DNA from: Candidatus Roseilinea sp.
GTDB taxonomy: Bacteria; Chloroflexota; Anaerolineae; J036; Brachytrichaceae
DNA: 64,000 nt
Assembly: GCA_026003755.1 (NCBI GenBank)
Contig: BPHV01000005.1
Location: 186,001 to 250,000 of the forward strand
Direction: 5' to 3'
Below, one piece after another: positions 41,781 through 50,287 of this stretch; position 1 is the first letter of the stretch, and the number at the start of each line of letters is the position of its first letter. The notes below the pieces were generated by a model, which had not been told where the DNA came from, did no database searches, and worked only from the letters and a program-made list of their open reading frames with translations. The translations under genes were made by a program, and so were the position numbers.

Positions 41781-43350
41781 ATTTCAGTTTGGGGGCGAAG
41801 AATAGGCAGCAGACCACATCGCGTCAAAGGCGTGACCCATGACGGCCGCCCGAATCGGGAGCAGACGCTCGATGCCGGGACGGCTCCAGCGCATCCCGCT
41901 ACCGGCGAAGCGATGACGGAATTGCTTGCAGGCGCTCTCGACCACGCCGCTGCCGATCGGCCAGCCATCTTCGCGCAGGCTCTGGTATTGCATGCGTCGC
42001 CGGTTGTCCCCGAAGTAGCCCGCTTCACGCCGTAGCATCTCGGCGTGCTGGGGATGGGTATGGGCGGCCTGACGGAGTCGAGCCGCAATCTGGTCGGCAT
42101 GGCCCTGGAACAAGAGGGTTTCGTGGGCACGATACCAAGCCTGGGCCGCCGGGCTGCCTGCTGCGTGCAGGCCGTGAGCAACCTGCCACAGATGCTGGCT
42201 GGCGTGATACCAGTCCACGGCTTGTCGGCTGTCGTAGAAGTGCTCGCTGACCAGATTCCAAATCCACGCGGCGCCATCGCCCAAGGCGATGGTGTCACGT
42301 GCCTGCGTCCAGCCGCGACGTTGGGCGGCCGTCCACAACACCTGGCCGAACCGTTCCGGCCCGCCCAGATGGGCGACGTAGCTGGCGCGGACGGCGTGGG
42401 CCGTGTCAACCCACTCCTCGCTCTGGCGATCCCAAGTCGGCTGTAGCACGACATCGAACACGCACCCCACCTTGAGTTCCTTCCAGCCTTCGCCACGCAC
42501 ATGAACCGTTGCTCCGTCCAGGGCGACACCCATCTTGCCCGGCACGGTCGCCGCCTCGGCGGTGCGCCCGCCGCCGTCCGCCAGGGCGCGTTGTGTGGCT
42601 TCTACCCCCCGAAAGCGCTCTCCCCATACCGCCACCCGCCGCCACACACTGCTGTCGGACATGACCAGCCCGCCCACCTGTCCCAGGATGCGCTCCGCTT
42701 CCTCAAACGTCACCAGCCCGCTCAGCCACACCGCCTGCTTGGCCACCTGTTCGCTCCAGTGCTTGTCCCACACCGCCAGCTGCCGATCGAGGGGGGAAAA
42801 GCCCGACGCGGCAGGCTTCACAGTAGTAGTATCCTCGCTGCACGGACAGGCTGCCCACGCGGCTCTCGACCGTGTTCCGCTTGCGGCCTTTGGAGTGCAT
42901 CTCCCGCCCGCACTGCGGACAGACCGGCCCCGGCACCGGGCGGCTCGCCTCTTGCGCCTCGATCACGGTGACCGCCATCGCCTCGCTCATCCGCTTGCGC
43001 AGCTTCAGGATCACCTCCTCGATCTGCGTCAGCGTCGGCTGGCCGGCCTGTTCATTCCAGTCCAGCAATTCATCGATCACGGCCTCCGCTTCTCGCATCA
43101 GCACCGCTTTCATCTCGCCTCGCCGTGGCGAAGACGCTGACTTGCGCTGTGTCGTCGCCCTGGTCTCTTTCATGGCACACCTCCCGGATATAACTGTCCT
43201 CGCATTATGCCCGCAGCGGCCTGCGGCTTGTCGTCCCTCGCTGAGATGCCGGTCTGTCAATCCACGACGACGTCCGTGATCTTCGGATGTTCACGCGGGC
43301 GAGGTCAATCTGCGCGCTTTTTGAGTGCGCTCCTGCCCCAAAACTGAAAT
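41781..43350. mobile_element. ISKra4-like insertion sequence, about 1570 bp
   Basis: The ends are imperfect inverted repeats: ATTTCAGTTTGGGGGC at 41781 and, on the opposite strand at 43350, ATTTCAGTTTTGGGGC. It carries the transposase reading frames on the minus strand. I see no target-site duplication: flanks end TTGGGTCT and begin GCACCCGT. The assigned length (1570, remainder 1 mod 3) is what is needed to keep the host gene's two halves in frame, which supports these boundaries. Confidence 0.8.
41784..43173 (-). CDS. ISKra4-family transposase in two overlapping frames
   Basis: The first frame (43173 to 42703) starts after a strong GGGAGG ribosome site at an ATG and encodes a helical N-terminus plus a zinc ribbon (CPQCGREM and YYCEAC). 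Near 42805-42820, at TTTTCCCCCC, the catalytic part continues in the +1 frame: GFSPLDRQLAVWDKHW, GVALDGATVHVRGEGW, GDGAAWIW, HFYDSRQAVDWYHASQHLW and GWPIGSGVVESACKQFRHRF, typical of ISKra4 transposases with their Asp/Asp/Glu residues. The last codon lies in the left inverted repeat. Either ribosomal or transcriptional slippage at the T4C6 tract, or an inactivating indel, explains the two frames. Confidence 0.85.
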
Positions 43351-44587
43351 GCACCCGTTTGTCTTCTCCGTCGAGGGTGCGCTCATACGCGCGTTGGTGG
43401 CGTTACAGACGCTCACGTATCCGCTCACCTTGCTGGTTACGCCGCTCCGGCTCTCTGCTGAGCTGGGGGTGCTCGCGGCGAGTGTTCTGCTCGCAGTCGT
43501 GTGCCTTGCACTGCGCAATCAAGCGAGCGATGCCTTACTCGTGGGAATGTTGATCTTCGCTGCGTCTGTGGCGTTGCCGGTGCTGCGTTTGGCTGCCGGC
43601 TATGTGCAAAACGCGCCCCGCATATTTTATGTTGCAAGCGTTGGCGCCGCTGTGCTGTGGGCATGGCTCGCGTGGGCTTTCTCGGCTCGACTGCGCCGCA
43701 GCCGCAGTCGGGCCGTCATGGCCGCGGTCTTGACGACAATTGGACTGGCCGGCGCATGGCACGTGCGCGAGCACCAGTCTTTCTTGGCTCGCGCGAGCGA
43801 GCCGGTGAGCGCGATCGCGCGGGCCGGCGCCGCGCTTGCCCCCAACGAGACCTTGTTGGCCATCAACGCGCCGGAGTGGATCACACCACCCCAGCGGCGC
43901 TTCCCGATGTTTTACGAAGGTGCCATCGTGCTGGCCGACTACGTGACAGGCAGCGACCTGGTGCTTGCCAACACCGGTCTCATCCGCCGCGTGCAGTTGG
44001 CGCAGCTCGCATTGCCCCACGATCCCGCTCGCCAATATGCCTTCCGGTCATTTGGGGATCCGCTCGACCTTGCTCAGTTGCACAACGCTGCGCGAGTGCT
44101 CCAGACGCATTACCTCCCCGATGGTCCGCGCACGGCATGGCTGGGCGGCGCAACGGCGCGGCGCTATTCGCGGTTTGAAGTCTCTTTCGCTCATGGGCTG
44201 ATGCTTGTACAGCATCATATCCAGCCCTGCCGCGAGGGATGGGTGACGTCGTTGCAGTGGCGAGGCGCATCATTTGCGCGCGAACTGAAGCCGACGCTCT
44301 CGGCGTTCGTCCAGGTGCTAGATGCCGACGGCGCCAAGCTCACCCAGAACGACGGTGCGCCGTTAGGCGGGCTGTTGCCGTTCGCACAACTCCCCAGCGC
44401 TCGCGACATCGTTGACCGGCGGGTGCTCATTGCGCCGGGCGTGGTGGGCGCCACGCTCCATGTTGGGCTATACGACTACGCGACCGGCGAACGCCTGCCG
44501 GCAACAGACGCCCAGGGCGCGCGTCTGGAGGGCGATGCACTGGCGCTGGCGCTTCCTCCGCTCGATCCGGGCGTCCCCTGCTGGTGA
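43351..44587 (+). pseudogene. 3' half of the IS-split membrane protein gene, with C-terminal beta-sandwich
   Basis: About 412 residues: HPFVFSVEGALIRALVALQT, four or so helices, then a long extracytoplasmic region and a sandwich module (GWVTSLQWRGASFARELKPT, LSAFVQVLDADGAKL, VGATLHVGLYDYATGERLP). The reading frame can also begin inside the element at a GTG (43325) or an ATG (43349), so a truncated protein might still be made. It converges with the GT39-like gene whose stop is at 44597. Confidence 0.8.
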
Positions 44588-44596
44588 TTGCGCGTC

Positions 44597-46501
44597 TTAG
44601 CGGGACAACACGCGAATCGGCAGCGACACCTGCGGCGAAATCTCACCCGTTTCGGTGTAGGGGATGACGCGCAAGGTGTAATCGCCTGATTGGAGATCGG
44701 GCGGCAGCGGGATGAGATATACCCCCCAGATCGGCTTCTCGAACGGCGTGTAGGGGAAGCCGTTGAAGGCGATGGGTTGGTCGGATTGCAGCACCTGCTC
44801 GCCCCGCGCGTCGGCCAGCCGCAATGACACTTTCGTATATACCGACAGCGGCACGAACGGCTGGGTTTGCCAAAAGCACTGCACCTCCATGAAGCCATCC
44901 CCGGCACGGGCCGGCTGCGGCTGCACGCAGCCCAGGCTGCGCAGTCCGACTTCGGGGCGATTGTGTTCGATCACGGCCTCGCTGGCGGGAATCTGCTCGG
45001 GCAGCGGGCGATAGGGCTGAAAGAAGCGGTAATGCTCCAAGCGCAAGCCGGCAAATTGCGGCGTATTAGGCTGTGGCGCAAGAGCCTGCGACTGGCGGCG
45101 CAGCAGCGCCGGCACGACGCCGGTCGGGTCAATCACGTCGGCCTGCCAAAGCAGTAGCCACGCGCCGCCCAGGTTGGCCAGCGCCGCGTTCGTCGTCGGC
45201 ACCACGCTGGTGTAGGTCAGCGTGTTGCGCACGTTCAGCACCGGGTCGGGTGGCAAAGCGACCCAGACATCCGTCGCGCCGCGCCAGTAATACTCGAAGG
45301 CCGGCGCGAAGTGGCCCGAGACCAGCACCACGCGCTCATCCGGCTGCAGGTGCGCGCGGATGTAGGACACCGCGCCGCGGAAGTCTTCGTTGGCATAGAG
45401 CGGGCTGATGCGCAGCGCGGGCAACGCGGCGCCGAATCCCAGGGCGAGCGCGGTGAAGCCGGCGCGCGCCAGCGCTTGCGCAACCCGACCATGTTGCGGC
45501 GCACCGGCAACGGCAACGCCGAGGGTCGCCAGCACAATGGGCGCGACGATGGTCGGATAGCGCGGCGAAAACTTGCCGACGACGGCGCAGAACGTCGCGA
45601 CGGCGACCGGCGACATGACCGCGATCGCGGCCAGCGCCGCCGCAAGGTGCGGCCGATCACGCCTCGCGACCAGCGCGACGCATGACAGCGCAAGCGCGAT
45701 CATGACGGCGACGCCGGCCGGCGTGATCCATGTCGCGGGTAACAGGCGCGGCAACACCTGGCCGGCGGCCGTTTGCACCATCAGCGTCGGCCAGTCCGCC
45801 GACGCAGCGTAGCTCACGCCGTAGTCGGCGCGATTCGCCCACAGCAGCGCGGCCCAGGCCAGGATGATCGCGCCGGTAACGACCGAAGCGAGAAGCTGTG
45901 CCTGGCCGAGCCGCCTTCTTTCAATCAGACGCGACGCGATGCCGATGGCGAGATGCACACCGACGACCAACCCGCTTAGCACGTGGGTTGCGAAGGCCAG
46001 CATGCCGAGCCCCCCCCACGCGAGCCAGAGACCCGGCTTCTCGCTGCGCAGCGCCATCAACAATGCGACGGTGGCTGCCAAGCTCAGACAGCTCGCCAGG
46101 GCGTGCATGCGCACATCCTGCGCTGCCATGACGCCGACCGGCGAGAGGGCGACGAGCGTCGCAGGGATCATCGAGGGCCGACGCAGGGCGACGACGCTCA
46201 AGCGGGAGGCCAGCGCAACGCTCACCACGCCGGCAAAAACGGAGGGCAATCGAACGGCGAACTCGCTCTCCCCCAATCCGGCCATCCATCCCTTCAAGAG
46301 GATGTAGTGCAGCGGCGTGTTCAAATTCAACTGCGCTTCGCGGACGAACAGCGCGAGGATGTCGTTCTGCTGTGCAAAGCGCACCGAGAAGGCTTCGTCA
46401 TACCACAGGCTCTGACCGGCCAGGTCGAAGGCACGCATGGCCAGCGCAAGCAGCAGGACGCCCAAAGCCCAGATTCGTCCGCGCAGGGGGGGATCACCCA
46501 T
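44597..46501 (-). CDS. GT39-like polytopic glycosyltransferase with C-terminal beta-sandwich
   Basis: A 634-residue membrane protein with about 11 helices. The first loop LAGQSLWYDEAFSVRFAQQ carries the YDE acidic motif of dolichyl/polyprenyl-phosphate sugar transferases, and NLNTPLHYILLKGWMA the following NxPLxY motif. After the helices come about 220 extracytoplasmic residues ending in a beta-sandwich (FMEVQCFWQTQPFVPLSVY, VYLIPLPPDLQSGDYTLRV). Unlike its frameshifted neighbours it is intact, and is the best-preserved member of the cluster for functional tests. Substrates unknown. Confidence 0.82.
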   Translation of the reverse strand: MGDPPLRGRIWALGVLLLALAMRAFDLAGQSLWYDEAFSVRFAQQNDILALFVREAQLNLNTPLHYILLKGWMAGLGESEFAVRLPSVFAGVVSVALASRLSVVALRRPSMIPATLVALSPVGVMAAQDVRMHALASCLSLAATVALLMALRSEKPGLWLAWGGLGMLAFATHVLSGLVVGVHLAIGIASRLIERRRLGQAQLLASVVTGAIILAWAALLWANRADYGVSYAASADWPTLMVQTAAGQVLPRLLPATWITPAGVAVMIALALSCVALVARRDRPHLAAALAAIAVMSPVAVATFCAVVGKFSPRYPTIVAPIVLATLGVAVAGAPQHGRVAQALARAGFTALALGFGAALPALRISPLYANEDFRGAVSYIRAHLQPDERVVLVSGHFAPAFEYYWRGATDVWVALPPDPVLNVRNTLTYTSVVPTTNAALANLGGAWLLLWQADVIDPTGVVPALLRRQSQALAPQPNTPQFAGLRLEHYRFFQPYRPLPEQIPASEAVIEHNRPEVGLRSLGCVQPQPARAGDGFMEVQCFWQTQPFVPLSVYTKVSLRLADARGEQVLQSDQPIAFNGFPYTPFEKPIWGVYLIPLPPDLQSGDYTLRVIPYTETGEISPQVSLPIRVLSR

Positions 46502-46597
46502 GGACGCGGCGGATTATAGGCTTGCGCATCAAAGCAACATTGTGATAATCACAGCGCGTTTCGGCTTTGTTGACGCAACCCAGGCCGAAGCGATGCG

Positions 46598-46800
46598 ATG
46601 GCCGCGGGCGGCCAGTTTCCTGCCCCGCGCTGGCGCGCCGGCGTCACGTTCGATGACTCATACACCTTGCTGCTGCCGGCCAAGCTGCCGCCGGGTCGGC
46701 ATTGCCTGTTCGTCGGCCTGTATCACGCCGCCGACCTGACGCGCCTGCCCGCATTCGACCGCGACGGCAAGCGATCTAGGCGAAGTGCGCGGCGTTCCGC
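46598..46800 (+). pseudogene. Scrap of a C-terminal beta-sandwich module
   Basis: Reads PAPRWRAGVTFDDSYTLLLP then AKLPPGRHCLFVGLYHAADL, the second half of the sandwich module seen at the C-termini of the neighbouring membrane proteins, with no start, no membrane part and a frame that decays after DRDGKR. Its plus-strand position just before the 46863 gene suggests the tail of a deleted neighbour. The rest of 46502-46862 holds nothing else that I can support. Confidence 0.6.
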
Positions 46801-46862
46801 CAACCTGGCCGATGCCGTCCAACTCAGTTCGTCCAACATCAGTGTGGTAGCGTTATCTCGAC

Positions 46863-49181
46863 ATGCCGCGCACTCAACTGACGCGCCTGCAGTGGCTCAT
46901 TGCGCTCGCGCACGTTGCGCTCGCATTGGTCTATGGCGCCATCAACCCGCCCTGGGAGGCGCACGACGAGACCGGCCACTTCGCCTATGTCAGCCATCTC
47001 GTCGCAGCGCGCAGCCTGCCCGATGCTTCCGCTGCCGAAAAGGTGCTGTTCGATCAATCGCACCAGCCGCCGCTGTATTACCTCGTCGCAGCCGTGCTGA
47101 CGTTCTGGGCCGACCGCAGCGACGACGTGAAGCCGGAGTTCAACCACTTTGCGCTCGACGGCACAAACCGGCGCGGTTTTCGCATCATGCTGCGGCAGCC
47201 GGGGGAAGCCTTCCCCTGGCATGGCGCGATCCTGGCCTTGCACGCGACGCGTGCGGTCTCGGCATTGCTCACCGGCCTGACGGTCTGCCTGGTCGCATCG
47301 AGCGCCAACCTGATTTTCGGCGCCGGCTCAACGGCGGCGCTGCTCAGCACGGCGATCGCCGCTTTCAACCCTCAGGTGATCTTCATGGGCGCGATGGTGA
47401 ACAACGACGCGATGGTCGCTGCGATGGGAGCTTGGGTGGCGCATCACACCCTACGCATCGCGCACGGCGCATCGCGCCCTGCGCTTCCCGCAACGTCAAG
47501 CCGCAGCTACGAAACGCAACCAGCCGAACGTCATCCGCAATGCGCGACGTTCGACAGGCAAGCCCTACGCCTTGGCCTTGCCCTCGGCCTGGCGTTCCTT
47601 GCTAAGAACAGCGCCCTCGCGTTGATCGGCTTCGCGGCGCTGGCGCTGACGTTCATCGCCAGGCGCTCGGCCTGGCCCGCGCGCGACCTGCTCCGGCGAG
47701 GCGCGTTGGCCCTCGGCGCATGCGCCCTGATTGCATTGCCCTACCTCGGCTACAACCTGGCGCGCTACGGCCGGCTGCTGACCGACCGCAACCCGAACAA
47801 CCCCATCCTGGTCGCGCCCACCAGCGTAATCGGTGAGGGGGTGTGGGTGTCCATCCGCGACGCTTGGCTGCCGCAGTTGTTCGCCAACACCTTCCGCACG
47901 TTTTGGGGCAAGTTCGGTTGGGGCAACGTCGGCCTGCCGGAGTGGGCGTATCTGGCGTTTGCCGTCTTGACGTTGGTTGGCGCGGTCGGCTGTGCAATCG
48001 GCTATCGCCGCGCCGAACGTGAGACGCGCACGGCCATCGTCGTGCTGCTGATGCTCGGCCTTTCGATGATGGCGCTGCCGCTGTATCGGGCGCTGTTCTA
48101 TCAAGACCCGGCGCTGATGCCGGGGCGTTACCTGATGCCGGCGCTGACGGCCTACGCTTGTCTGCTCGGCTTCGGGTGGAGCGTCCTGCTCCGGCCGTGG
48201 ACGTTTGCCGCGCGCAAACTGCCCTGTGCGCTCGCGGCCTGCCTGGCGAGCTTCGCGCTGATCGTGCCGTTCGCCTACATTCAGCCACGCTACCGACCTG
48301 CGATCATCGCGCCGCGCAGCGCCGGCGCGCTGCTCACCTTCGGCGACCTGGTGCAGCTTGTGGATGCGACGGCACAGACGGCCCTGCTGCCCGACCGCGA
48401 GGGTATGCGCCACTACGCGCGGGTAAAACTGACCTGGCGCGCGCTGCGCTCGACGGAGCGACATCACGCCTTTGGCGTCAGCGTGCTGGGGCGCGATAAC
48501 GAAGTCCTCGGTTCGATCGTCGCCTTCCCCAACCTCGGCAACTACCCCAGCACAAACTGGCGCGCCGGCGACACGTTCGTAGATGCCTACGACATCCTGC
48601 TGGAGAAGCCCTGCCCCCGGCTGCCGGCGCTCGGCAAGTTGCACGTGACGGTCTTTCCGTTTGAGCCGCTGACCGCATCTCGGCCAATCAGCATCGCGGA
48701 AGTCTTGCCGGCGACCGATGGCGAGGGCCGACCCGTTGCGCCCATCGTCGGTCGTTTCAAGGTTGGCATAGCGCCGCCGATGCCCGTGTTCTGGCAACCG
48801 CCGCTCGCCCGCTTCGACGGCATCTGGCTGCGCGAGGCGAAGTTGCCGGCTCAGGCGCGCCCGGGTGAGACCGTGATCGTCAACTTGACCTATGAAGTCG
48901 TGCAACCCACGCCCAAACGCGGCACCGCGTTTGTGCATGCGCTGGACGCGAACGGCCGACTCGTGGGGCAGGACGATCACGCGCCGCTGAACGGCGAATA
49001 TCCCACCGACCTCTGGGACGTTGGCGAGTGCGTGCGCGAGACCTTCCGGTTGACGCTGCCGATGGACGCGCAAGGCGCACTACGCATCGCGACCGGCTTT
49101 TATACCGCCGACGGCGCTCGATTCAAGACCGGCACACCGGACGATGTGGCGTTCATCGGCGAGGTTCGGGTGGAGGAGTAG
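46863..49181 (+). CDS. DUF2142-like polytopic membrane protein with C-terminal beta-sandwich modules
   Basis: A 772-residue protein. The first loop INPPWEAHDETGHFAYV is the DExxH-type motif of DUF2142/GT-C-like proteins, followed by FDQSHQPPLYYLVAA. About 11 helices reach residue 480, then roughly 290 extracytoplasmic residues form two sandwich modules; the second contains RPGETVIVNLTYEVV, GTAFVHALDANGRLV and YPTDLWDVGECVRETFRL. The GT-C fold suggests transfer of a lipid-linked sugar at the outer face of the membrane. It is followed by the sdh operon on the same strand. Confidence 0.78.
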   Translation: MPRTQLTRLQWLIALAHVALALVYGAINPPWEAHDETGHFAYVSHLVAARSLPDASAAEKVLFDQSHQPPLYYLVAAVLTFWADRSDDVKPEFNHFALDGTNRRGFRIMLRQPGEAFPWHGAILALHATRAVSALLTGLTVCLVASSANLIFGAGSTAALLSTAIAAFNPQVIFMGAMVNNDAMVAAMGAWVAHHTLRIAHGASRPALPATSSRSYETQPAERHPQCATFDRQALRLGLALGLAFLAKNSALALIGFAALALTFIARRSAWPARDLLRRGALALGACALIALPYLGYNLARYGRLLTDRNPNNPILVAPTSVIGEGVWVSIRDAWLPQLFANTFRTFWGKFGWGNVGLPEWAYLAFAVLTLVGAVGCAIGYRRAERETRTAIVVLLMLGLSMMALPLYRALFYQDPALMPGRYLMPALTAYACLLGFGWSVLLRPWTFAARKLPCALAACLASFALIVPFAYIQPRYRPAIIAPRSAGALLTFGDLVQLVDATAQTALLPDREGMRHYARVKLTWRALRSTERHHAFGVSVLGRDNEVLGSIVAFPNLGNYPSTNWRAGDTFVDAYDILLEKPCPRLPALGKLHVTVFPFEPLTASRPISIAEVLPATDGEGRPVAPIVGRFKVGIAPPMPVFWQPPLARFDGIWLREAKLPAQARPGETVIVNLTYEVVQPTPKRGTAFVHALDANGRLVGQDDHAPLNGEYPTDLWDVGECVRETFRLTLPMDAQGALRIATGFYTADGARFKTGTPDDVAFIGEVRVEE

Positions 49182-49305
49182 CAAGCGGCATCCCGCGTCA
49201 CACGTCGCGGCTGACGCTCGGATGGCGCGACGGGCGTCCTCCCCATAGACGGCATATACTTCATAGCATCGAACGGATTCTTGTAGGTGAGGAGAAGTTG
49301 TTGAG

Positions 49306-49716
49306 ATGTTCACCCCCCTGATGACTACTGCGCGCGAATCGCTGCGCTACAAGGGCAGCGGCCACGTCCTTTGGCTGCTGCACCGCGTGACTGGTCTTGG
49401 CGTCGTGATCTTCCTCGGCACGCACATCTTCGGCATGAGCATGGCAACGTTCAACCCGCCGCTGCACGAGGCGATGCTCGCGGTTTATAAGACGCCGTTG
49501 TTCTCCGTCGGCGAGATCGTCTTGGCCGCCTGCTTGATCTTTCACGCTGTGAATGGCACGCGCATCGCCATCCTAGAGCTGCGGCCGGCGCTGTGGGACA
49601 AACAAGAAGTCGCCACCCGCTGGTCGGTCATCATCACGCTCATCCTGCTTGCGCCGACCATCGCGATTATGGCGTTCAAGTCCCTCAGCTACTACGCGAC
49701 GCACGGCTTAAAGTAA
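49306..49716 (+). CDS. sdhC: Succinate dehydrogenase cytochrome b subunit (SdhC)
   Basis: A 136-residue membrane anchor of complex II with three helices. LLHRVTGLGVVIFLGTHIF (about 24-42) has the conserved HRxTG quinone-site motif, and FHAVNGTRIAILEL (about 83-96) carries the heme-ligand His. It precedes sdhD by 82 bp and opens the sdhCDAB set. An AGGAG-type ribosome site precedes the ATG. Confidence 0.92.
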   Translation: MFTPLMTTARESLRYKGSGHVLWLLHRVTGLGVVIFLGTHIFGMSMATFNPPLHEAMLAVYKTPLFSVGEIVLAACLIFHAVNGTRIAILELRPALWDKQEVATRWSVIITLILLAPTIAIMAFKSLSYYATHGLK

Positions 49717-49771
49717 AGTAAAGTAGAGACCGCCGATTCCCTAACTTCTGCTCAAGACGCGCTGTCGCTCG

Positions 49772-49785
49772 GGAGTAGGGAGTCG
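49772..49785. repeat. Short heptamer pair between sdhC and sdhD
   Basis: GGAGTAG followed by GGAGTCG. The first unit is identical to one in the composite heptamer at 32996-33077, suggesting a dispersed low-complexity repeat family. The remaining sdhC-sdhD gap shows nothing else. Confidence 0.5.
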
Positions 49786-49798
49786 TCAATCGCAACCA

Positions 49799-50260
49799 AT
49801 GGCTTCCACCACTATGACCCCCGGCCGCACCGTGCGCAAGGTGCAGCCAATTCCGCAAACCCGTAATCGCCTGGAGCTCGCGCTGTGGCTGTTCATGCGC
49901 TACAGCGGCCTGGCGCTCGTCTTCCTGGCGCTGTCACACTTTTGGATGCAGCACGTGCTCATCGGCACGCACGAGATCGAGTTCGCCGGCACCCAACTGC
50001 GCTGGGGAACCACCGGCCAGCCGGTTACGGTCGAGCAGCTCATCTGGCGCGCCTACTACGCCGTGATGCTCGTCCTGGCCGTGACGCACGGCATCAACGG
50101 CGTGCGCCAGGTCGCCTACGACTACTTCGGCCACCGTCCGGCAATCTACAAAGGGCTGATGTATGTTGTAGTAGCCGTTGCCGCGATCATCTCGCTAGGT
50201 GGCCTCCTTGCATTGTTCATGGGCGCGGCCGCCAGCAGTGGCGAGGCAGCGCTGCGGTAA
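49799..50260 (+). CDS. sdhD: Succinate dehydrogenase membrane anchor subunit (SdhD)
   Basis: A 153-residue protein with three helices. LALVFLALSHFWMQHVLIG (about 40-58) and VLAVTHGINGVRQVAYDYF (about 97-115) hold His residues placed as heme or quinone ligands. It is the second membrane subunit of complex II, after sdhC and before an unrelated membrane protein gene that separates it from sdhA. Confidence 0.9.
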   Translation: MASTTMTPGRTVRKVQPIPQTRNRLELALWLFMRYSGLALVFLALSHFWMQHVLIGTHEIEFAGTQLRWGTTGQPVTVEQLIWRAYYAVMLVLAVTHGINGVRQVAYDYFGHRPAIYKGLMYVVVAVAAIISLGGLLALFMGAAASSGEAALR

Positions 50261-50287
50261 AGCACGCACACGTCGTCTCTGAGCCGA

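Noticed and set aside
46801-47605. Continuation of the 46598 frame into the next gene
   Set aside because: It overlaps the DUF2142-like gene in another frame and has no membrane or sandwich motifs past about 46800.
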